Assembly: GCF_000633595.2 (NCBI RefSeq) | Contig: NZ_JIBU02000053.1 | Coordinates: forward strand, 1-41,534 | DNA: 41,534 bases | Reading direction: 5' to 3' | DNA from: Clostridium drakei | Lineage (GTDB): Bacteria; Bacillota; Clostridia; Clostridiales; Clostridiaceae | In this document: piece by piece, positions 35,495-41,534 of the stretch | Position numbering within the stretch: the stretch's first letter is position 1 | How the letters are laid out: every line of letters begins with the position of its first letter | Translations under genes and position numbers: made by a program | Notes under the pieces: generated by a model | Databases searched by the model: none | Told to the model about the DNA's origin: nothing | Seen by the model: the letters and a program-made list of their open reading frames with translations, nothing else

Positions 35495-37429
35495 TTAAAT
35501 ATCTAAAATTGACTTTTTAAGGATTTCAAATTCTTCACTCACTTTCTTAGCATAATAGACAGCTTCATTAAGATCTCCACGTCTTGCAGAAAGTTCTATC
35601 TTAAAAGAAATATCCTTTAATTCGTATATATTTATTTCATCAGATAAACTTTTTATTTTATTTGCTAATCTTTCAATAGATGATAATTGTTTTTTCTGCA
35701 AGGCTTTATTGAGCTCTTCTATAGAATATAACAATTTTTTCATAATAATTGGTTTTTCTTTGTTAAGAATTCTACTTTCATCATTAAAAAACTCAATTTC
35801 TCCATTTTCACCAAATCTTATATTGAAATTTTTCAAATTTTCTTCCTTACTACCTGTTGTATGACTTTCTATAACATTAAACAGCTTATCCATCTTTACA
35901 GGTTTAGGTATATAATCATCCATCCCCTTTGATAAAAATTTTTCCTTATCGCCCTTTAAAGCATATGCTGTAATAGCTATAATTGGTGTATGATTTTCAA
36001 TTTCTTTTTCTCTTATTATTTTTGTAGCTTCAATACCATTCATTACTGGCATTTGAATATCCATAAGTATTACATCATATTTTTTATTTTCGTACATTTT
36101 TATTGCTTCTGAACCATTATTTGCAATATCAACAAAATATGCTCTTTCTTTTAACATTCGTTCTATAACTTGTTGATTCAACTTATCATCTTCCACAAGC
36201 AATATATTTAATTTTTTAGTTGTCTTATTTATCTTGAAAGGCTGTTTTATTATCTTTTTCACTTCTTTACCAACAGGGAATTTCAAGATAAAATAGAAAC
36301 TACTTCCTTGACCAAATTTGCTTTTAACCAACAAATTTCCACCCATTATCTTAGTAAGCTGTCTAGATATGGCAAGTCCTAATCCTGTGCCTCCTACTGT
36401 TCTTGTAGATGAACTATCTACTTGGCTAAAACTTTCAAATATTGTATTTATGTTCTCTTCTGATATCCCAATACCTGTATCAGTTACACTAAATTCTAAC
36501 TTAACATGTTCATCAATAGTTTCTATATTCTTTACCTTTAATGAAATTTCTCCATGTTCCGTAAATTTAATTGCATTACTAATTAAATTATTTAACACCT
36601 GTCTTAATCTATTTGGATCTCCTATAAGGAACTGAGGTATAGTAGAAGAAAATGTGTAATTTAATTCAATTTCTTTTGCAACTGCAGTTGAAGAATTAGC
36701 TCTTATTATTTCTTCTATAAGATTTTTAATATCAAAATTAATATTTTCTATAACTAATTTTCCAGCTTCAAGTTTTGAAAAATCTAATATATCGTTAATA
36801 ACCTTTAACAAAGAATTTGCGCAAGATTTAGCTGTCATTAAATTTTCTTTTTGCTCACAATTTAAATCAGTTAAAAGAGTTAAATCCACCATACCAACTA
36901 ATCCATTAAGAGGTGTTCTAATTTCATGACTCATATTTGCCAAAAATTCACTTTTAGCTTTACTAGCTGCTTCTGCTTGTTCTTTTGCTTTTCTAAGTTC
37001 TATTTCCTTATTTATTAGTTCTAATTCAATACTTCTAATTCTTGTAATATCCCTAAAAACTACAACTACCCCAATAAAATTTCCATAATCATCTTTTATA
37101 GGTGAACTATTAGCTGAAATATATTTTTTCCTATTATCCTTTGTTATTAGTCCCGAATTTTTAGTAAGTCCAACTGACTTTCCCAATTTAATTACATTAT
37201 CAATTGGACTTCTAATTTTTTCACCCGTACTGATATTTATCAAAGGAAAAATAGTATTAAAATTTTCATTTTTTGCTTCCTTTGATAACCATCCCGTTAT
37301 TTCTTCTGCTGCTGAATTTAAAAACATAATTTTCCCATTAACATCAACAACAATTACACCATCAGCCATACATGATAAGGCATTAATTAGAAATGAATTG
37401 TTATTATTTAAAATACTATTTTCAATCAT
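35495..37429 (-). CDS. Hybrid sensor histidine kinase (PAS-HisKA-HATPase-REC, degenerate HPt)
   Basis: Cytosolic hybrid kinase of 644 aa with no membrane segment. Order: PAS domain (about 10-125), HisKA with phosphoacceptor in [12 protein letters not shown] (about H167), HATPase ([19 protein letters not shown]), receiver ([27 protein letters not shown]), then a helical C-terminus (about 560-644) that matches the HPt pattern. In this last part the expected His of the AHxLKG motif is Asn590 in ERLANKIKS, so it probably cannot take phosphate. Its ATG overlaps the chemoreceptor stop by 4 nt, so receptor and kinase are likely to work together. Confidence 0.88.
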   Translation of the reverse strand: MIENSILNNNNSFLINALSCMADGVIVVDVNGKIMFLNSAAEEITGWLSKEAKNENFNTIFPLINISTGEKIRSPIDNVIKLGKSVGLTKNSGLITKDNRKKYISANSSPIKDDYGNFIGVVVVFRDITRIRSIELELINKEIELRKAKEQAEAASKAKSEFLANMSHEIRTPLNGLVGMVDLTLLTDLNCEQKENLMTAKSCANSLLKVINDILDFSKLEAGKLVIENINFDIKNLIEEIIRANSSTAVAKEIELNYTFSSTIPQFLIGDPNRLRQVLNNLISNAIKFTEHGEISLKVKNIETIDEHVKLEFSVTDTGIGISEENINTIFESFSQVDSSSTRTVGGTGLGLAISRQLTKIMGGNLLVKSKFGQGSSFYFILKFPVGKEVKKIIKQPFKINKTTKKLNILLVEDDKLNQQVIERMLKERAYFVDIANNGSEAIKMYENKKYDVILMDIQMPVMNGIEATKIIREKEIENHTPIIAITAYALKGDKEKFLSKGMDDYIPKPVKMDKLFNVIESHTTGSKEENLKNFNIRFGENGEIEFFNDESRILNKEKPIIMKKLLYSIEELNKALQKKQLSSIERLANKIKSLSDEINIYELKDISFKIELSARRGDLNEAVYYAKKVSEEFEILKKSILDI

Positions 37430-39114
37430 TCATTTAACTCCAATTCCTTATCAGTTAAAGCAATTCTAGGTGAATTATTTTTGCCATACTTTTTACTTTC
37501 ATTTACTTTTTTCAAAAGTTCTAATACTTCAGGACTAAATTTTTCTGTTTTACCATAATAATTATCTATTTTCTTCAACTTAAATCTTTCTACTTCTTCT
37601 TTTAACATTTCAGCTTGACCATATAGCTCTTCACTTGAAGCTGCAATTTCTTCAGAAGTTGCAGAATTAGTCTGAACTACATTTGACACTTGCATGATTC
37701 CTTGATTAATTTGTTCAATACCCAATGCTTGTTCATTTGATGCTTCAGCTATACCTTTTACAAGCTCTGCTACTTCTGAAACATCTTTAACTATTTCACT
37801 TAATGCTGATGCTGTTTCAGATGCTATTTTAGTACCACTTTCAACTTTTTTAATAGAACCTTCAATCATATTTGTAGTTTCTTTAGCTGCATTAGCAGAA
37901 CGTTCAGCTAAATTTCTCACTTCTTCTGCAACTACTGCAAAACCCTTTCCATGTTGTCCAGCTCTTGCTGCTTCAACTGCAGCATTAAGAGCGAGTATAT
38001 TAGTTTGAAATGCAATTTCATCTATAACCTTAATAATCTTTGAAATGTTTGAAGATGATTCATTAATATCTTCCATTGATTTTAACATTTCCTTCATATG
38101 TTCATTACCTTTAATAGCAGTTTCTTGGGTAGCATAGGCAAGCTCATTTGCTTTACTTGCACTATTACTGTTTTCACTTGTTTGAGAAGATATTTCTTCC
38201 ATAGAAGCAGTTAGTTGTTCAATTGAACTTGCTTGTTCAGTACTCCCTTGTGAAAGTGCGATACTTGAATCAGACGCTTGCTTTGCTCCTGCTGATACTT
38301 CTTCTGCTGCTGCATTTATATTTGACATAGCTTCATTGATATTAGTTGACATTTTCATAAAGGCATCTGCCAATATACCTATTTCATCTTTAGTATCTAC
38401 TTTTACATATACATTCAAATCACCTTTAGCTATACTATTAGCTGCATTTACAATTTGATTCAAAGGTTTACTTATCATATTGGCAAACAATAACCCTACA
38501 AGTACTGCAAGTACAGCTCCTAGCATTATGACTATAATCATAATTATAGATTGACTTTTATAGCTTGCAACATTTATTGCATTCTTTGTTTCCGCATTTT
38601 TCTTATTTAAACTTACTAAATCTTGAATTGATTGATCGCTTTTTTCTCTCAAATTTGCAAGTTGAGTCACTTTAGAACTTACTTCTGAATAATTGCCAGC
38701 TTTCATTAAGCTCATATGTTCATCTAATGTGTTTTTATACATGGTAAAATTATTCTTTAAAGAATTGAATAAATTTCTTTCCTCTGAAGATTGAATAGTT
38801 GGCTCATAATCTTTTTGTATTTGATTACATTCCTCTATTAGTTTTTGAATATCATTTATTCTTTGTTGTACCTTAGAGTTGTCTTTTTCATACAACATTG
38901 ACAAATAATCTGAACGGATAACAAATAAATCTTTCTGTATATTTTGAGCATCTTGTATCGCAAGTAAATTGTTTTTATACATATCTTCACTTCTGCTGTT
39001 AATGTTTCTCATATTGGTAATGCCGATGATTCCAACCACTCCAATAAAAATTACAAGCATAACAAAATACAAAATAATCTTAACTCTTATTTTTAAATTG
39101 TAAAACCATTTCAT
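37426..39114 (-). CDS. Methyl-accepting chemotaxis protein
   Basis: Transmembrane chemoreceptor of 562 aa. A first membrane segment (about 12-33), a ~150-residue extracellular helical domain of the four-helix-bundle type, a second segment (about 188-212), HAMP, and a long coiled-coil signalling domain follow in order. The conserved tip [15 protein letters not shown] and [16 protein letters not shown] is present. The ligand is unknown. Start and ribosome binding site (GGGGG) are clear. It is the first gene of an operon with a hybrid kinase instead of CheA/CheW, so output may be other than swimming bias. Confidence 0.93.
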   Translation of the reverse strand: MKWFYNLKIRVKIILYFVMLVIFIGVVGIIGITNMRNINSRSEDMYKNNLLAIQDAQNIQKDLFVIRSDYLSMLYEKDNSKVQQRINDIQKLIEECNQIQKDYEPTIQSSEERNLFNSLKNNFTMYKNTLDEHMSLMKAGNYSEVSSKVTQLANLREKSDQSIQDLVSLNKKNAETKNAINVASYKSQSIIMIIVIMLGAVLAVLVGLLFANMISKPLNQIVNAANSIAKGDLNVYVKVDTKDEIGILADAFMKMSTNINEAMSNINAAAEEVSAGAKQASDSSIALSQGSTEQASSIEQLTASMEEISSQTSENSNSASKANELAYATQETAIKGNEHMKEMLKSMEDINESSSNISKIIKVIDEIAFQTNILALNAAVEAARAGQHGKGFAVVAEEVRNLAERSANAAKETTNMIEGSIKKVESGTKIASETASALSEIVKDVSEVAELVKGIAEASNEQALGIEQINQGIMQVSNVVQTNSATSEEIAASSEELYGQAEMLKEEVERFKLKKIDNYYGKTEKFSPEVLELLKKVNESKKYGKNNSPRIALTDKELELNE

Positions 39115-39438
39115 TTTCTATCCCCCTTATTGTTAAATATCATTAAACATTTCTTTTAAAACCATTAATTGACCAAATATTCAGAATAATATCCCACTAT
39201 CCTTCATCAACCATTACTTTTGGCTTATTACAATTAATATTGGTTAATTCCACAATTTTCAGAACAGACTGCATAAACTAAACTCTTTTGAAATGAACTT
39301 TTCACTGATAACTCTTTAGTAGGAGGCTACATTACTAATTAGTTACTTATTTTTTAGAATTGTGATATTTATTCTTCAAGCGTCAATCGGTTTTACATAA
39401 ATTTTATTCATTTAGAAGCGAATGTTTTATTGGCTATA

Positions 39439-39467
39439 ATTATACTATGCTGGATATATGTTGTCAA
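39439..39467 (-). promoter_or_regulatory. Consensus promoter of the chemoreceptor operon
   Basis: Minus-strand TTGACA (39462-39467) and TATAAT (39439-39444) are 17 nt apart, a perfect sigma-A pair. The leader to the ATG would be about 310 nt, long for this genome. I could not match it to a known riboswitch. Confidence 0.85.
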
Positions 39468-39565
39468 TTTTTGATGTTATATGAGTTAATTTAGTAAATC
39501 AGCTCATATAGCAAACCGTTAAAAATCCATATAAAATACCATATAACATTAATTTTATATATATA

Positions 39566-39594
39566 TTGCTAGTATATTAATATTAAGTTATACT
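39566..39594 (+). promoter_or_regulatory. Candidate galE promoter
   Basis: TTGCTA (39566-39571) and TATACT (39589-39594) are 17 nt apart, about 120 nt upstream of the galE start. An ATATGAG/CTCATAT hairpin near 39480-39515 lies between the two divergent promoters. Confidence 0.65.
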
Positions 39595-39715
39595 GTATTT
39601 AAAAAATTATTTTTCTATGGAAAAAATATACTATATAAAGAATTAAGCTTTCACTAAATTAATATTTTTAACTTAATTCTAAAATTTATACTTATATATT
39701 AGGAGGTCTTTTATT

Positions 39716-40702
39716 ATGAACATACTAGTTTGTGGTGGCGCTGGTTATATAGGCAGTCACATGGTTGCTTATTTATTAGAAAGTGGTCATGATGTTGTTA
39801 TCCTTGACAATCTTCAAACAGGCCATAAGGATTCACTTTTAGGTGGAAAATTTTATATTGGAGATTTAAAAGATAATAAAATTTTGGATAAAGTCTTTAC
39901 TGAAAATAAAATTGATGCTGTTATAGATTTTGCAGCAAATTCTCTAGTAGGTGAAAGTGTAGAAAATCCATTAAAATATTTTGATAATAATATTAGTTCT
40001 ACTATAAAACTTTTAGAAGCTATGAATAAACATGATGTTAAATATATTGTATTTTCATCTACAGCTGCAACTTATGGTGAACCTGAAAACATACCTATAT
40101 TAGAACAGGATAAAACTTTTCCAACGAACCCTTATGGTGAATCAAAGCTTGCAGTAGAAAAGATATTAAAATGGTGTGATAAAGCTTATAACATAAAATA
40201 TACTGCATTAAGATATTTTAATGCTTGTGGTGCTCATATAAATGGAAAGATTGGAGAAGATCACAAGCCTGAAAGTCATCTTATCCCTATAATTTTACAG
40301 ACTGCCTTAGGTAAAAGAGAAAAAATAATGATTTTTGGAGATGATTATAATACTGAAGATGGTACATGTGTAAGAGATTATGTTCATGTATCAGATCTTG
40401 CTTCTGCTCACTCATTAGCTTTAAAAAGACTTAAAAATGGTGGCGAAAGTCAAATTTACAATTTAGGTAATGGAAAAGGTTTCTCTGTTAAAGAAGTTGT
40501 AGATGTAGCAAGAAAAGTAACAGGTATAAATATTAAAGCTGAAATTGCTGCAAGACGTGCCGGAGACCCTGCAACTTTAATAGCATCTTCTGAAAAAGCT
40601 ATAAAAGAACTTGGATGGGAACCTAAATTCAACTCTCTTGAAACTATAATAGAAACTGCATGGAAGTGGCATAAAAATCACTTAAATGGTTACGAAAAAT
40701 AA
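39716..40702 (+). CDS. galE: UDP-glucose 4-epimerase
   Basis: Short-chain dehydrogenase-fold enzyme interconverting UDP-glucose and UDP-galactose with bound NAD. The 328-aa protein opens with the Rossmann motif GGAGYIGSH, and has [11 protein letters not shown], the catalytic Ser/Thr region FSSTAATYG, the YGESKLAVE YxxxK motif, RYFNACGAH and [16 protein letters not shown] precedes the ATG. It stands alone on the plus strand; no Leloir partners (galK, galT) are in the window, so it may serve cell-surface polysaccharide synthesis. Confidence 0.95.
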   Translation: MNILVCGGAGYIGSHMVAYLLESGHDVVILDNLQTGHKDSLLGGKFYIGDLKDNKILDKVFTENKIDAVIDFAANSLVGESVENPLKYFDNNISSTIKLLEAMNKHDVKYIVFSSTAATYGEPENIPILEQDKTFPTNPYGESKLAVEKILKWCDKAYNIKYTALRYFNACGAHINGKIGEDHKPESHLIPIILQTALGKREKIMIFGDDYNTEDGTCVRDYVHVSDLASAHSLALKRLKNGGESQIYNLGNGKGFSVKEVVDVARKVTGINIKAEIAARRAGDPATLIASSEKAIKELGWEPKFNSLETIIETAWKWHKNHLNGYEK

Positions 40703-40785
40703 TTTCATTTAAATATTAATGCTAAAAGTTTAACTACTCTCTACTTTCACAGTTTAAAAATAATGCAACACAAGGATGCAGTGAA

Positions 40786-40924
40786 AGTTTGGATTTTAAC
40801 TTTTAGTCCGTGATATATGATAAGTGTGTCATCACGGCTAAATGTTTTAATTATTCTAAAACAATTTAGCTAATGTGATGACACACTTATCATATATCAC
40901 TACCTAAAAGTTAAAATCCAAACT
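40786..40924. repeat. Long palindrome (left hairpin of copy d)
   Basis: Two ~60-nt arms pair almost perfectly around a ~10-nt AT loop: AGTTTGGATTTTAACTTTTAG, GTGATATATGATAAGTGTG and TCATCAC are each matched on the other side. Copy b keeps only the outer ~18 bp and a GTGATATAT remnant, as if the inside had been deleted. Confidence 0.85.
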
Positions 40925-41315
40925 AGCAAGTTCAAGTGTACACACCTAATTACATCGTCATAAGTAGTTTTAGTAAGTGAAAATTATATTTATAATCATA
41001 ACTTATAATGCTTAAAAATTAAGGTGCAGCCTGTTGATAGACTAATATATTTCATTTAAAAGTCGGTTGCTTTCTATATTTATAGAAATACCTTAAAAGA
41101 AATTTATTATTTAGGTTGTTGAAAAATATAACATAAAAAAATATGCAAGTATCTCATAAAGGTAATAATCAATAAATTTATTATTTTTGCAGGCTGCGCC
41201 ATAGAGTATTATTAAAATAGCTGAAATATACATAAACTATATAACAGATATTATGAAAGCTACGCTTTTTATTTAGAGCCATATCACAGTATTATGTGTA
41301 TACGTAATGCACTAA

Positions 41316-41534
41316 GAAGTAACTTTCAACTGTATGTAGACTGATATATGCTGTGAAGGAAGATGCGAACGAATTTTAGAAGTTCTTTGCTTGAGATATT
41401 GAAAAATGGCGTAATTTTTGCCAGGACGGCAAAAGCTCCGAAAGTGACAGGACGTCGCATTTGAGGAGGTAGTCATTTTTCAATATCTCAAGCATTAGAA
41501 CTTCTTAATGAAGTGAGTTTTCCTTCACAGCATA
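41316..41534. ncRNA. Candidate structured RNA module of copy d (truncated)
   Basis: This has the same fold as the module at 18945-19193. The outer helix starts GAAGTAACTTTCAACTGTAT, then GTAGA (internal loop) and CTGATATATGCTGTGAAGG. The tip has two hairpins, TTTTGCC-AGGAC-GGCAAAA (41416-41434) and GTGAC-AGGAC-GTCGC (41444-41458), then GAGGAGGTAG. Here both tip hairpins are fully paired. The last ~31 nt of the 3' arm lie outside the window. Confidence 0.5.

Larger units (their letters stand above)
40755..41534. repeat. Dispersed structured element, long copy cut by the window end (copy d)
   Basis: This fills the 832 bp after galE. The left hairpin (40786-40924) is a near-perfect palindrome with arms of about 60 nt sharing the AGTTTGGATTTTAACTTTT outer stem of copy b. 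A longer AT-rich middle (about 40930-41310) contains an imperfect TTTGCAGGCTGCGCC segment and has no gene. The right hairpin begins at 41316 and is cut off at 41534; its missing end is represented by copy a at the window start. No open frame of note lies inside. Confidence 0.8.

Noticed and set aside
39115-39438. Cyclic-di-GMP riboswitch in the chemoreceptor leader
   Set aside because: The conserved core sequences of class I and class II were not found on the minus strand.

Overview
This window looks like a chromosomal piece of a low-GC Firmicute, most likely Clostridium sensu stricto. The DNA is AT-rich, ribosome binding sites are strong (GGAGG or GGGGG), TTG and GTG starts occur, there is a T-box leader, an AraR of the GntR/LacI hybrid type, and LytS/YesN-type sugar sensing. 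I cannot name the species from sequence alone. Many starts given here were moved inward from the longest open frame, because the longest frame would place the ribosome binding site inside the gene.

Region 1 (1-8.1 kb) holds exodeoxyribonuclease III and aspartate-family amino acid synthesis. A minus-strand operon thrC-thrB-aspartokinase-hom makes threonine. Next to it ilvA, which turns threonine into 2-oxobutyrate for isoleucine, sits behind a T-box leader with a consensus promoter and a probable isoleucine (ATC) specifier.

Region 2 (8.2-30.6 kb) is a pentose island, all on the minus strand. One operon encodes a ribose-type ABC importer, a PfkB sugar kinase, a class II aldolase, a D-lyxose isomerase and a xylulokinase. 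A second operon encodes a YtfQRT-YjfF-type importer. A LytS-like kinase, a YesN-like regulator and a membrane-anchored sugar-binding protein look like an extracellular pentose sensor. araB and araD (no araA in the window) and araR complete the set. AraR-type palindromes lie at the araR and araB promoters and three times ahead of the lyxose operon, tying the island into one regulon. cre-like sites suggest carbon catabolite control.

Region 3 (30.6-39.5 kb) is signalling: a GGDEF/HD-GYP cyclic-di-GMP protein, a membrane-anchored metallophosphoesterase, one unknown protein, and an operon of chemoreceptor, hybrid histidine kinase and two single-domain response regulators. galE (39.7-40.7 kb) follows on the plus strand.

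The most unusual content is a dispersed intergenic element. A full copy lies at about 18.6-19.2 kb, a longer copy at about 40.75 kb runs off the right end, a 3' piece forms the left end, and a short inverted relative lies at 32.57-32.79 kb. Its right half folds into a ~250-nt hairpin. Paired positions change together between copies, and the tip carries two small hairpins with the same AGGAC loop. This looks like an undescribed structured RNA, or a MITE carrying one.
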